Assembly: GCF_003672135.1 (NCBI RefSeq)
Contig: NC_039516.1
Coordinates: 9,655,838-9,719,837, forward strand
Source: Ooceraea biroi
Lineage: Eukaryota > Arthropoda > Insecta > Hymenoptera > Formicidae
DNA: 64,000 nucleotides
Direction: 5' to 3'
Part shown: positions 1-12,060 of the stretch, in pieces
Layout: each line of letters opens with the position of its first letter
How positions within the stretch are numbered: the first letter of the stretch is position 1
Notes under the pieces: model-generated
Told to the model about the DNA's origin: nothing
The model's input: the letters and a program-made list of their open reading frames with translations, nothing else
The model's database searches: none
Position numbers and translations under genes: made by a program

Positions 1-1279
1 AGTTACTCCGAGCAGTCGTCGGTGATTTAGCACTTTGTGAACTCGCACACGCGATCAATACACGAAAAGCCCAGATTAGAACAATAGATACTATAATCTA
101 TCGCAGTTAAACTCTCGAATTAAACTTTGTTTTATTTTCAAAAACTAATAGTTTACCACAAGGTATTCAACAATTATTAGTACGTGTTGCTCTGATAGAT
201 CACAAATGACTTGATGTGATACAAATCGTGAATCAACGAAAGTGTATTAGGTAAATTTAGATTTGTTGCCATTTGCTTCGGCCCGCATTATTTTATATGC
301 AATTTATACAGTGACAGTTGCACATCACAAGTTCCTCGCATTTTGCCCGAATATGTATGAATTTATTCGTGTATCTACATTTTACAGAGCTTTGCTCACG
401 CATGCATAATCGTACAGGGATCAACTGAGCGTTCTCACGATGCCCGGCGTCTTTTTTGCCCCTAGTATTTGCACATCGTATATTTATGCAAAGCGCACGT
501 CTCCGCGTTTGACAAAGTACAAACCGAACCGCCTCGTATATGCGTTGCACGCACGCACGCACGTAAATGCGTGCACATATATATTTATGCAAAGCGCGCG
601 TCCACGTGTGATAAACTGTAAATCGAACGTACGTCAACCGTGCACGTCGTGCATGAACGTTTACATCCACGGGGTGTTCTAAGCCAAAACTATCATCTAT
701 GAATTTCCAACTAATTTTTGCAAATCAGCACTCGCAAGAAGAAAATGCTCGCCGCGAGTTTCCAGGATTCGATGGATTTAAACGTTGCTACGCAATGTTT
801 AAATAATAGTAACAATTTCAACGTCAGCAATGTCATGATAATTGATATCGACCCATCCTACCTCACCACATACGTGATGCACGCGCACTCGTGCATATAT
901 GTATGTACTATGTGGCACGTACGCGAATCGCACATATTTTATGGCAGGCATGCACATCGCGGTACCTGTCCGAGTTGATGGTACGTACGTACGTTGACCG
1001 TGTGAATTTATAAGGATCCTCCACTGTTCCGCTGCTTCCGCATTCTCGGCCACGGGGGAGATATGAATTTAGATTTACCCCGTGACGACCCATTTTCTTC
1101 GGAAGCACTCGTTAGTGGACCGGCATTTATTAACCGGACAATGCTGTCGTCTTTAACGCGCTTACAACCACGCTAATTATTGTTTATGTTCTTTATGGAG
1201 AGACCACGTGGGACCTTAATCTCAGTTCTATCGACGAGTCCCCAGAGCAATTTTTCTGATGCCGAGATGTTAAATCTCC
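1..1279. other. Non-coding stretch
   Basis: Apart from the tandem duplication at 481-650 and a (GTAC)n run near 982-996, no gene or structure is seen. Confidence 0.5.
481..650 (+). repeat. Diverged tandem duplication, 101-bp spacing
   Basis: TATTTATGCAAAGCGC occurs at 481 and again at 582, with partial similarity for roughly 50 bases after each copy. A GCAC tetranucleotide run (547-563) lies in the first unit. Confidence 0.5.
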
Positions 1280-1508
1280 GCGCCACGAGCGAGTACCGAT
1301 TTTTCGCGCGCGGAAAACGTCGACGAGGAGGACGTCGCGTTACTCTTGGGAGCAAAATTAGAATCGGCGACTTCGGGGCACGCACCCCCTCGCTTCCGGC
1401 GAGCGAAACGGAAATCGGAGGACAACAGGAACTTCGATCGCCGCCGTTCGAATTTCCGCGCTGCGAGTACGTCGCGCGGATATGCTCGCTCGTTCGCGAG
1501 CTGCGCCG

Positions 1509-1610
1509 TATAAATCAATTTCCGCTGCAAGACAGTTTAATTCCGGTACCCCGCATTTTCGCGTCAGTCATCGGCGTGTACCGCACGTGTCTCGGGAGTA
1601 AATCGTGAGT
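1509..1610 (+). promoter_or_regulatory. Possible core promoter with a short first exon
   Basis: TATAAAT at 1509-1515 is followed about 23-25 bases later by ACAGTT (1532-1537), close to the arthropod initiator. A GTGAGT at 1605-1610 could be the donor of a short non-coding exon, although the preceding base is C. The whole lies in a CpG-rich patch (1280-1620). There is no transcript evidence. Confidence 0.25.
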
Positions 1611-3468
1611 ACGTTGCATTAGTATGTGATCTTACGTATGCAAGCGCGCGTACGCCGCCGCTAAAAGAGGAAGCCCGTACGCAAATTCAGGCAAGGGTCG
1701 GCGGGTTGAGGAGAGCGGGTCAAGGCGTGCCGATATTAAGAAAAGCGGAAAGACGAGCGTGCTCGCCGAGATGCGCGCCGCCCTTTCTCGTCGCTTCCTT
1801 TTCAACCTTTTAACCCGCTTTACAAGCCCGTCGAGAATCCGGGGCTTTTTTCACGGCGCATTTGCCAGGATGAACGGAATTTATATCGGCCGGCTCGCCG
1901 TTATGGCAGACGTCAGCCTCCGGAAGCGGAAATTGTAGCGGTGCCCTTCGTGCATGTCGATCGATCGATCGTTCTGCCGATAGATATGTTTCGCGATATG
2001 TGTGATCTCGCGAATACGCGTCGCAGAGATGGTCTTCGTTCGGTAATTGACAAAACGTGTAACGGCCCTTTCGACAGAAAAGCGAATTGGCCACGCGATT
2101 GAAACTCCGAGTATTTTTTTGGCGAAGATTAACGGATGCACAGTGGGGCATGCATTGTGCACGCGAGCGAGCGTTGTTTGCGCGTCTATGGGATTGCGAT
2201 TGTGGGATTAATTGAATGGTGGTCATATCAAAGCCACACACGAGAATCGAGGCTGACCTTTTTAATAAATCGTAATTTTCGGAACGTGATGCTACGCGAA
2301 ACTTCCTGAAATGCAACACTATTTGAGCACAGACCGTACGAGCGGATCGTGATAAAGCGGAAAAAATCTCGCTTGCTATCGCTCATTTATTGCCCCGATA
2401 TTTCGGTAATAAACCTGGCGCCCAGAGATAAGAGTCTAAACCCCGGAGACTGGGGATGAAGCTCGGAGAGAAAGTAAAGTCTCATTGTAGCCGGCGACGA
2501 AATTGCGACGCTGGATTATGACACGAGAATTCGACGTAATCGATTACAAAAATCTACCAAGATCAAACAGTAACCTTTACTGTGATCAAATCTCCAGCAG
2601 TTGTAAAATGGCTAATGTTTATTTAACGGTCATTTTTAAATGATTTACAGATATATCACAAGTTGGAAAGCTGATTTCATGTCGGCTGCATTTTCTTGTA
2701 TCCGTTCCTTCGCAGTTTGCACACGTGAATGCATTATTCGCAAGTTCGTGCGATATAAAATAAAATCTCTGACGGAAAGGCCGCGCGAGGGAGCGGCAAA
2801 AAGTCGACGGCGTACGTCTCGGAATACTCATATATTTCAGAGAAGCTCTTATGAATATTACATATTATATGCTTTCTGTCCGCCGTACAAAGGAGAGCCT
2901 GTGTACGTCGAGGAGTAGTCGATGCTGTAACAAGACTGGCGGCCAGCCGGAGGGAAGGCGAACGAGAGGAAACGGATTGAACTAAGGGAAAAACGCGGAT
3001 AGATACAGTAAAGTACACCTACGCGCTGATTTAAATCTCGATATTGAACGTCATAATTTTGAAAAATATCTCGAGTGCAGCCAATCTCGAGTGCCGTACA
3101 GAGAAATTGAGTTACATTATCGCATACGATAACATCTGATGTGATACGGGGTACGCGAGGAACGAGAAATATCACCTCATGCATGTCACGTTAACGTCAT
3201 CTCTGTATAAAAAGATATGAGTGTGTTTAAATAGTGCACGGAAGTTCGATTATATCATATCTCTCGTAACTATCGACGAGAAAATATCGACGCAACGAAA
3301 AATCATCAATAATTCCGCTCTCTGTAATAATGTAGCTTGTTACATTATCTTGGCGTCACGTGGAACTTCGTAATTGCGAAGGCGAGCGATACCGGAAGGA
3401 AACGCATCTATATCTGGAGTTTAGCAGCGGTCCGTAACGGCGAGCCATCGGAAGAACGCTCGAAATAA
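1611..3468. other. Non-coding stretch
   Basis: A 169-codon minus-strand open frame (1810-2319) lies here but shows no recognisable protein character. Nothing else is seen. Confidence 0.45.
1957..1971 (+). repeat. (TCGA)n tract
   Basis: TCGATCGATCGATCG is a short self-complementary tetranucleotide run. Confidence 0.7.
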
Positions 3469-3924
3469 ACTTCATTCGACGAGGCAAACAGAAATCGTTT
3501 TGGCGGGGAAAACGTGGGATCGAGGCGCGCCGACCACGAAAGCGCGAGAAGAAATCGAATGAGAGCGAAAAAACAGTCGCGGAGTGAATCTAATCCGAAA
3601 GTCGCAACTTGTTCCGCCAGCAGCTACTTGGACTTTAATCGAGCCATTCTCTTCGAAGAAATATTGTGTGCAATGCGAGAGTACATAGAAAAAGTTCGTC
3701 GTGTTCCATTACCGACGATGGACGATGCTTTTATAAAAGATACTTGTTGCGATAAAAGGTAAAAGCGGCCGGCGATTATCTTTGGAATTTCCTGCAATAA
3801 TTGCGCTTTTTATCTATTGGTGCTAAATGTTCATTAATGATGAAAAAAAAAATTATAATTACATTGGTCTCATTTCATCCGAAATGGCGCGCGGTTCCAT
3901 ATAAAGCAGCCTCATTTCATCGCA

Positions 3925-4155
3925 ATGGATACGAAATTTTTCATTAATCTTCACATCACATGTCTTCTAACAACCATGTTAATAAAATTGGAAACATCGA
4001 TACAGGCAATAACTAAATTTGACAGTCAACATCAACGCACTAGCGACAGTAGGAACAGTAACCAAAATGAAGTAGCAGCCGAGCTTTCGTCTACTGACAC
4101 GCTATCAGCTATCGGAGTTAGAATGAAACGGGATAAAAATGGATGCGATACATAG
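3925..4155 (+). CDS. Possible small secreted peptide precursor
   Basis: A 76-codon frame begins MDTKFFINLHITCLLTTM, which has the charge-then-hydrophobic layout of a signal peptide, with a plausible cleavage after SIQA (about residue 28). The remaining 48 residues are polar (Ser/Asn/Gln/Thr-rich), with one KR pair near the C-terminus and a single cysteine. A TATAAAG lies at 3900-3906, which is too close to the ATG to be its ordinary TATA box. No neuropeptide or venom family is recognised. ORFs this short are common by chance in the window. Confidence 0.22.
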   Translation: MDTKFFINLHITCLLTTMLIKLETSIQAITKFDSQHQRTSDSRNSNQNEVAAELSSTDTLSAIGVRMKRDKNGCDT

Positions 4156-4445
4156 GGGAACACTTATCACTGGGTAAAATCAGTTTTCATCTCACTAATC
4201 CATTTCAAAAGCGGACAAACCAGCATCGCGCTACGCACCATGGAAGATCTCGTGCCAGGAACTCACAATGAGAATTCGAAGCACCTGTCGATACCTTAAT
4301 TAAGCTAGAGACATCGAGAGCTTTAGAGAGGCATAAAAAATCGACGGGCGACTGGAATTAGCAAGACCAGAAGTGATCGTAACGAAAATGTGGCGAAAAA
4401 GAGATCGGCGGACTACCCCTTTCCTTACAGTCAGCTGATCGTTAC

Positions 4446-4533
4446 CTGATGCCTCGGAATCGGAGCCTGGCGTGGGGCTAGCATCCACACTGTGCCTAGA
4501 TCCTTGGCAGCACTCACTGCACTTGCTGCACAT
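4446..4533 (-). CDS. Possible first coding exon with a Cys-rich N-terminus
   Basis: On the minus strand an ATG at 4533 with A at -3 begins MCSKCSECCQGSRHSVD, continues through a Ser/Pro/Asp-rich stretch, and meets the donor-like sequence CATCAG|GTAACG (intron starting at 4445) after 29 codons plus one base. Five cysteines within the first nine residues could be palmitoylated or bind metal; that is a guess from composition. An in-frame TAG lies about 29 codons upstream. The phase matches the donors at 46748 and 56519 on the same strand, so it could be another alternative start of one large gene. Chance is a real alternative, because an open frame of this length is common here and the donor is only fair. 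Confidence 0.28.
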
Positions 4534-5184
4534 CGTCCCCGGGCAATTAAATCGACGTGAATCGTCCGTCAGCTCACTTGTCCTCGATCCCGATGGCGGT
4601 CTCGGTTGTCGGCGCTATCACCGCGATTATGGGCGTTATCGCACGCGCGGGGTTCACGGACGATTGTCACCGGTTGGGTCCCGTTTCACCGGCAGTTCGT
4701 GATTCTCATTGCGAAGCCGCGAGCGTCGTCTACTGCAATGGGATTTTCTACTTGAGGCTCTTTTACGGGTTATTGGTAGCACCTAGTCCACTTAGCCGCC
4801 TTAAGATCTCCAGTCTGACGGCGCGAGTGATCGAAAACGCGTGAAAGTGGATCTAATGAGGTATCTTTCTCGTCTAAATGCCGAACTGCTACGTTCACTC
4901 GTTGTCGATTCGGAACTTGCAGCCTCGGAAACGAGAAAGAAAAATCGAGGGAAACGCAAGGCCTTCCGTCGATTAATATACTCCTCGTATCTGTGAAGAC
5001 ATACAGGATTGGTCTCGTTAGAGATTCTCTGCTATAGGTAATCACGCACGAAATGATAATCCAGATACAGGCTTAATTAATAAATGAAGATTGGCGATTC
5101 AACGTAATAACGGCTATTAATAACCGCTGATACCTGCGCGAGCGTGAATTCGTAATATTTGACACCCCCGATGACCCCTCTTTA

Positions 5185-5334
5185 ATGAAAGTGAAACACA
5201 TACAGAGCACCATGTACGCGGCTCTACTAATGGACGAGCTCATGGACGCCATTAACTGGATGAACGCTGCGTGGATACACCGCTGTATGAGAGCACGGGA
5301 AGGGTGTAACTCCGCAAAGTGGACTAACGATTGA
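5185..5334 (+). CDS. Possible 49-residue small ORF
   Basis: The frame starts MKVKHIQSTMYAALLMDELM and ends TGA at 5332-5334. It is rich in Met and Trp and reads like an amphipathic helix, but there is no splice site, promoter or homology I can point to. It is listed because the composition is less Arg/Ser-biased than typical chance frames here. Confidence 0.12.
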   Translation: MKVKHIQSTMYAALLMDELMDAINWMNAAWIHRCMRAREGCNSAKWTND

Positions 5335-8043
5335 AAGGGTTCTCCGAGAAGATTCATTCGCGTACACGCGAATCGTGGAGCCGCGGGAACCAGCATCCCG
5401 AATAAAAGAGTAATTCGATTGCCGGCGGAATTAGGTCAATGAACAGGTCGCGGAAAAATATTAACGTTCGTGTTCGGTGCATCCGAGGGAAAAGCTCGAA
5501 GCATACGCATTCACGAAACACCGAGACGTTGGTGATACATGGAAATATTTCGCGAGTTTCTGACGTAAACTCCTATCACGAATGCCCACTGCTTGTACCA
5601 GTTCAATGCGAACAATCGGCTATTATTAATTTTGGATATATCCGCCGGAGAGAGTTTGAGAGAGATCGGATATCGAGGTAGAATTATCAGGGATGGACAA
5701 TTTGAAACATTCAGCGGTGATGTTATTACGACTGTCGCCGACGATCGTATCATTTCTCTTTACATGACACGCGGTTTAATTACGCAGCGTCGAGTTTCCC
5801 GTCTCCTCACGTAAAATCATTTTTCACGCACCACCGCGACTTTAGCAATTAATAATTGCTGTGTTATAATATGTACCGCGTTATCATTTTCACAATTAAT
5901 AATTCAGGGTTCCCATAAATACTGTGGCATTTGTGAATAGTCAACCGAAATAAACTTGCAACAGTTATAAATTGAACAAGTGATCAAACGCGGAAAGACG
6001 GTATAACTGGCAAACAAGCAAGCAGTCGTGCGTCAGTAGATACGGATAATAATTGTCAGACGCAGCACAGAAGCAGAAGCCAGAAAGCGACATGGACACT
6101 TTCGTGGGACATGGGAAAATACGAAGAAGAGGAGAGAGAGAATTGCGGACAACGATTATCAATTAATTAATCATCTCTTTTCTGTATTTATATAATATAA
6201 GAATAATAATGAATAAATAATCAGTACATTATAGATGAATACTTTGTCGATAATAATTTTCTGTTAGAATTGAAAAACTATCTGGTGGATAAGCGCCCGA
6301 GCTTCGAAATCAGAGCAGGCGGCTTTGCTCTCAAAGCGAGGCATAAAGGTCAGGTATTAAAAGCATATGTTGTTGTCGACGGAAAGAATTTAATTCCCTC
6401 GCCATGATAATGCTAGCAGGATTATCTTCGCTATGCTGCACTGCAGATTCTATCGTTAAATATCGCGCGTTCATCAGACCAGTCAAGCGCGATCCGGGTT
6501 GCTGTTTGAGGATTTTCCATTCGAAAATTACTCGAAACTGTCTTTACACTTCGGTTGAGCGGAACGTTGGCGTGGAGTCTGAGCAGAATTCCAAGCCACC
6601 GTCGGAGCATCTTTATTGCTGTGCATTGATATCAATTAAGTTGCGAGTGCTCGCGTTACAGCGAATTACATCGCTGCTCGCGTCTCGAGACATCCATAGC
6701 TGTTAATTCGAGCAAAACTTTATGCGAAGTTTAACACATGGATAATCGCATGTCTCACGTTATGCCCGATCACCTCCCTCAAACACGCATCTAATCTCAA
6801 AGTTAAAAGAGCGTCCGTAACTTCCTCTACTACTGAAGAGCAGAGAGGCATTAAATGAGAAATTCGATTATGCATGACGTTGTTAGAAACGAAATTTCGA
6901 AAATCCCGCAAGGCAAGAGAATTTCCATGATGAGAAAACCTCGAGGGATTTTTATCAACGAGGCTCGCCACTTCCGCTTTATTCACATATAACTCCCGGG
7001 GCACAAGCAGTAAAGAGAGAAAATGGGATATGATTCTATTAGTATAAAATCGAATCACAAAGCGGCGCGTGAGCGGAATTTCGGAAAATGATTTTTCCCC
7101 ATTTCAACAAAAAAAGAAGAACCGAATCGAAGGCAAAAGAAGAAAGAGAAGGGAAACTGGAAAATGTGCCCGGAGCGAGAACGAGTGGCGTATCGGAAAA
7201 GCCCGTAGGGGGAGCGTCACGTCAGCGTGTCCGTTTCACGCGCGGTGCCGAACCCCGAATTCCGAACTCCGAACCCGCAACCTGCAACCCCCGAGTCACG
7301 AGGGCGTTCACGCGTGCTGTCCGCTCGCTCTGCGGCTTTCCGTTGCACCGCATCGCGTATAAACGATACGCGAGCCGCAGGCGAGGGCGGATAACTGGAG
7401 CGACGTAGGGGTGGTTTGCGCGCGCGGGGTCGGTTACTGGGACAAAAATGTACTCGCGCGCGCACAGCCACGTTAGGAGATGGAGGCGCGCGTGCATGCG
7501 CGTGTACGCACCCCTGATGCCCCAGTCTCGCCTGGCAACCCCCTGCATGGATCAAATGTATGTATAGGTGCGCGCAGGTTACATCGCTCGCTTTTGAGAT
7601 CGATCGCATGAGGGAGCGCTCGATCAGCGCATTTTCCGCCTTTTCCGCGCGTTTTCACACGCGAGCGTTCGATGATCGAGTCCGATTCGCGAGAAGGAAG
7701 TTGCGAGCTAGTTGGTGATCACAGCGGGATCACGTTACACTTTGCAAAGGGGATTTCGCGAGATGCGAGGAATTAATGGGTGTTGTAACATGATTGATTA
7801 GTCGACGCTCGTTATCACCCGGCTCGCAAAGATCGTCCATCCTCCTGTTTAGCGCTAACATAACGAATATGCATGCGGAAAGAGGGTGCGAGAGCATTTG
7901 AATATTAGGGCACATTTGAATAATTTACATGATTTACATATTCCCTGTATCTCGCTGTATTCCCAAGGAATGTTTGATGTTTGCCGCGTTTTTGGATGGT
8001 AATACATCACGCTTCAGGAAAAGAAAGAAAATTGAGTTGACGC
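5335..8043. other. Non-coding stretch with a CpG-rich patch
   Basis: 7200-7690 is CpG-rich, with short CCGAAC-type near-repeats around 7250-7290 and a TATAAA at 7358. No gene is supported. Confidence 0.45.
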
Positions 8044-8268
8044 ATGCGTCGATTACGCGTCCTTTCCTTGCACGCAACGCTACTCCTGTGCTTGAATCTC
8101 TCTTTACATAGTAAGAGTAAAAGCCAGCGCGCTTTTTCGCTAAGTATTAAGTACGGTCACAGGGAGGATTACTTTAAGAAGGTCCGGGAATGGGGTACCA
8201 GACGTTTTATATCGAAAGGGTACGGATTAAAGGAGAGTAACTGGCGCGCGCGCGCGTCTAATTACTAG
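8044..8268 (+). CDS. Possible small ORF with a signal-peptide-like start
   Basis: A 74-codon frame begins MRRLRVLSLHATLLLCLNL, resembling a signal peptide, followed by a basic, aromatic-containing tail. The context of the ATG is poor (C at -3), a donor-like ATA|GTAAGA sits inside it, and no family is recognised. Chance is the leading alternative. Confidence 0.13.
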   Translation: MRRLRVLSLHATLLLCLNLSLHSKSKSQRAFSLSIKYGHREDYFKKVREWGTRRFISKGYGLKESNWRARASNY

Positions 8269-9332
8269 GGGTTCGCGCTTTGAGCGCGCCATTAGGCGAA
8301 ATCACAGTTTATCCCGCGCGTTTGTCGTATCATTTTGTATGGCCACCTAAAGCGAAAGGCGCTTTGACCGGTTTGGCTAGCAGCAATCGCGTTTACAGTG
8401 ACACAGCTCAAAGGAACGAGGAACGGGAATCGCGACTGCGCGGACACGCGTCGACGGCGAACGGCACAAGCTGTTTTTTCTCTTTTTTTTCTCAGTCTCC
8501 CCTCGTTTTCTCAGCTTCCTCTCCCGGAGTCTCCCTTTCAACCCCCGGTGTCATTTCACTTGGAATCTCTTTAGTTCCCAGTCCATCGTTCGTACGCGCC
8601 CTTCATTCCCAGATCCGGCAAATCCCTCATGCATTCTAAGGGCGGCAATACTGTAACTAATACTTCAGTTTTCAGTATTGTGTCTTCGATTTGCGGGCGG
8701 CATTTACCAACGTGAATTATTCATTCTAATGATCCGGAGCTGCACGGCGCCTGGGCAAATACGTAAAGAGGACTTTGTGCGCTCGCTCTCCTCTGAAGGG
8801 TCTCCTCCACGAACGTCACGGTCCATTTATTTGCTGAATCCTGAATGAGTGTTGGTAGCCATCATGAGCCGTCCCCGCACACTCGACCGAGCAGCATGAT
8901 GAAAAAGAGATTTACGAGTATCCGGTTCTCGCGGGACTTCACGTGCTGCACTATTATTAAATTAAATAAAGGAAGAAAGAAAACGTGAGACGAAAAAGGA
9001 AAGCAGGGCAGGAGACGCACTCAAGAGGAGAGCACGCGAGAGTGCGATGGATCGATGAGACGTCAATGCATCCCCGGAATGGAGCAGGCAACTTCCTGGA
9101 TATCCAGCCCCATCTATTAGAGCCCGTATAAATGGTCTTAAAAATAAAATCTCCTTTAAATTACCGCCGTCGCCGCCGTCGTCCCCGCCGACCCGTTTGT
9201 CCGAGAGTATTTTTAATTACGCTTTGCGGGCGGATCTCTATCGACTTTACACTCGAACAGGCGCGGTAAATAGCCGCGTCGCATTCACCGCGTAGCCCGT
9301 GCAACCGCCTTTTACGAGCGAGCGTCTCAGGA
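8269..9332. other. Non-coding stretch
   Basis: A short alternating CG run precedes it at about 8229-8240, and a CT-rich patch lies at 8475-8560. No gene is seen. Confidence 0.45.
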
Positions 9333-9515
9333 TTACCCGCGCGATTCCGCGCTCGTCGCCGATTCGCCTTTCCGCTCGATGTTAACGCCGAGGAAGTTGC
9401 GCCAGTCGTTCACCAGCGAGAAAACGGTCGATCCGAAAGTCATCTTCGTGTCGCCAGTCGTACCCGCATCTCGTCGTACCCTCTTCCCCATTTCACCATC
9501 CATGGTCTGTCCCAT
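9333..9515 (-). CDS. Possible small coding segment, product unknown
   Basis: A minus-strand frame from an ATG at 9515 (G at -3, G at +4) encodes about 60 residues beginning MGQTMDGEMGKRV, includes STVFSLVNDWRNFLG, and ends at a TAA at 9333. The MG start is a possible N-myristoylation context. Just before the stop is a donor-like GCGCGG|GTAATC, so it could be an exon rather than a complete ORF. The amino-acid make-up looks protein-like, but the length is within chance expectation and no family is recognised. Confidence 0.18.
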   Translation of the reverse strand: MGQTMDGEMGKRVRRDAGTTGDTKMTFGSTVFSLVNDWRNFLGVNIERKGESATSAESRG

Positions 9516-9599
9516 ATCAAGTGGTTTATCCGTGCGAGCGCGTTTCCACCCCCGCCGCAATATCTGATTTTATGGGATTCCGTTTGCGGGATCGGGGCG

Positions 9600-11588
9600 A
9601 GAGAAGGCCGAGGGGAGTGCGTATTTCATAAACCGACGGCACGCACGGATGTGCATCCGATAGTCTAATATCATCGATTCCGGTTATGCGTGACCGCCGT
9701 GGTATTGCTCTGACCTCACATGGCGATTGCGAGATCGACTACTAATTTATTCTATTGGATTGCTCCGAACTGTCGGTTGAATTTTCGAAAGAATTCTACT
9801 CAGAGGGTGCTTTCGTTTGTGGAGATAAATTGGTATTATGCATCTTTGTACTTGGGCTTAATCCTCTTTACCGTATCCGCGATGTTGTGATCTTTCAATT
9901 TTTATTTAAACCTTGGTATCATTTCTATTCAAATTGTTTGCACTGTAAGTACATTTTATCTAATTCTCTTTCCTTTCTCCGCGTGAGGATATTAAGGACA
10001 CGATCCGCGCGCAGAACTCAGCTATACAGTTTTATTCTGCGAGCAGAAATAAAGTTTGTCATTACACGAGCGATAATTGAAGTGTTATTACTGCCGTTAC
10101 GTAACTGCGACGTCGTCGTTTAATCTCGTCACTACTGTAATCACTGTGATTGTGCGAATGAAAATTGAATGCATCGCGCGTCCTTCGTGTTTCCAGCGAG
10201 AATGATCGGATCGCGTGCCCGCAGAGAGAACGAAAGCCGATACGGAGATGATAAAAATCCATGAAACGTGTCACGTATGCGTGCGAGCTGCACCCGGGTC
10301 AAGAGAACTCACACAGCCACCTCAAATTCAATGTAATTTTGGTCGCGCAGTGGAATCCGAACACGCCACGTGGAGTTTGCCCGCAGACGAGGGTTGAAAT
10401 TCGTCTCGAAATTGGGTTAAGCACGCATCCATACCGTGCTTCCTACCAGCATCCCTCGGTTCTCGCTCAATCGCGATCGTTATCGACGTTCGTCACTCGA
10501 AAAAGTCTAGAAAAGATTTCTTTCTTATTCTGCCGACAAACTACGGAATAAGACACGGTGGAGAAGAAGGGGAGAAGAAACACGATTCGCAGACGCGAAT
10601 TAAGAGAAAGGAGCGAATGAAGAGAGAATTCCGTCGTTCTGTCAAGCGCTGCACGGTCGCGCAATGAAGCGTAGTTGAATTATTTCTTAAGTGGCGATTA
10701 ATTACGAGTTCACAGAGGAGAAAAAGATAAAATGCGTCAGCGTTTCCACGGGTCGATGACTTTCGCGTTACGCCTGCCTCCGCTAGTTTGCGAGGGAAAA
10801 AGAGTCGCAAAAGAATTTTATTTCCCGAGTATAATAATCCGTTATGTCGCTCCCGCGTAACGAGATCATTTGCGAAATTATTTTCAGTTGCAGATTATCC
10901 GATACAGCTGGACGTGCTGCGATTTTAGGTATTGGAGAAATTTTTACGCTTCGCGCTCTCTCGCAATAATAGTTATAATTTAAATTTCTTATTAATTACG
11001 AGGTTATCTTGAAATTTCTAACAAAGCACGTGGCGCCACAAAGCTTAAGAGAATATCGTTCAACGTCATACACAGGAGCATTTATATTTTTCTGCTGAAA
11101 CGAGGGCGATCTTGAGTTATAAAATGTATAATAAAAGTTTATAGAGGCGAGCCGCGTGCCGAAAGGTTAAATAAAGTTCCTATACACACGGATCCGGAAA
11201 ACGCTCCCCTTCGTGTTATTCCACGATGTTGAGACAAGTCTATTGGCACGCTCGAGCAGCTCACAAAGTGATCCTTTGCCAGCGAACTATTTTACACACG
11301 GAAATTTACTCAACGATGGCTGCAACGAGCCGATAAATGAAAAAAGTATGTTTAGAATTGCACGCAGCGATGTATACTTATGAACTATATGCGACGTTGT
11401 TTTCGCGTTCCCACCCTGGTTCTCGCAAAAAGTTGGAAGTGCCAGCCAAGTACTTTTCAATTCAATTCGCGGAAGCTTGATTCTCTTTATTCATCATGTA
11501 TAGCTCCTAAACGCAATTCGTGCGTCCGTCGTCTCGGCGAGTGGCTGTGGTCCTAAAAATATCTGAAAGTAAGTTGCAAGCTACCGCG
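9600..11588. other. Non-coding stretch
   Basis: Mixed-composition sequence with no supported gene, repeat or regulatory site. Confidence 0.45.
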
Positions 11589-11646
11589 TATAAAAGAGGT
11601 CGAGCTATTTCTTGCGTTAGCATCGATCAAGGGAGCGATCTCAGTC
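11589..11646 (+). promoter_or_regulatory. TATA-box-like site
   Basis: TATAAAAG at 11589-11596 is a canonical TATA sequence, but the best initiator-like TCAGTC (11641-11646) is about 50 bases away, more than usual. Confidence 0.18.
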
Positions 11647-11987
11647 GCGTACCAAGTGGCGCAACGCGCTTGCTAAAGTTCGGTGCACGTCATCGTCGCG
11701 CGTTGCTGGTTAACGGAGCAGCACGCTCAACAACAACCGCTGGTAGCGACGAGTCTGATCCCACTGTGAAATTCTAAACTGTCCAAAACGGTTTCCCCCC
11801 GAGGCATCGAGCGAGACGACGGCATTTTGAGCTCCTCATCCCCGCGATGTATCGTTCGGAAGATTGGAAAGCGTCTTCCAAGTTTGTCCGATGGAGTGTA
11901 CCGGTCAGCTCAGGGTTTCCATTTCGTTCAATGATACTCGTCGATCTCGCCCGTCGAACGAGAAAATGGTTTTAAGTGCAACGACGA

Positions 11988-12060
11988 TCTCTCTCTCTCT
12001 CTCGCGCTCACTCTATTTATTTATCTTTTTTTATTTATCTATCTATCTCTATCTTTCTTT
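11988..12060 (+). repeat. CT- and ATCT-rich low-complexity tract
   Basis: A (CT)n run of about 16 bases is followed by pyrimidine-rich sequence with TTTATC and ATCT repeats. Confidence 0.7.
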
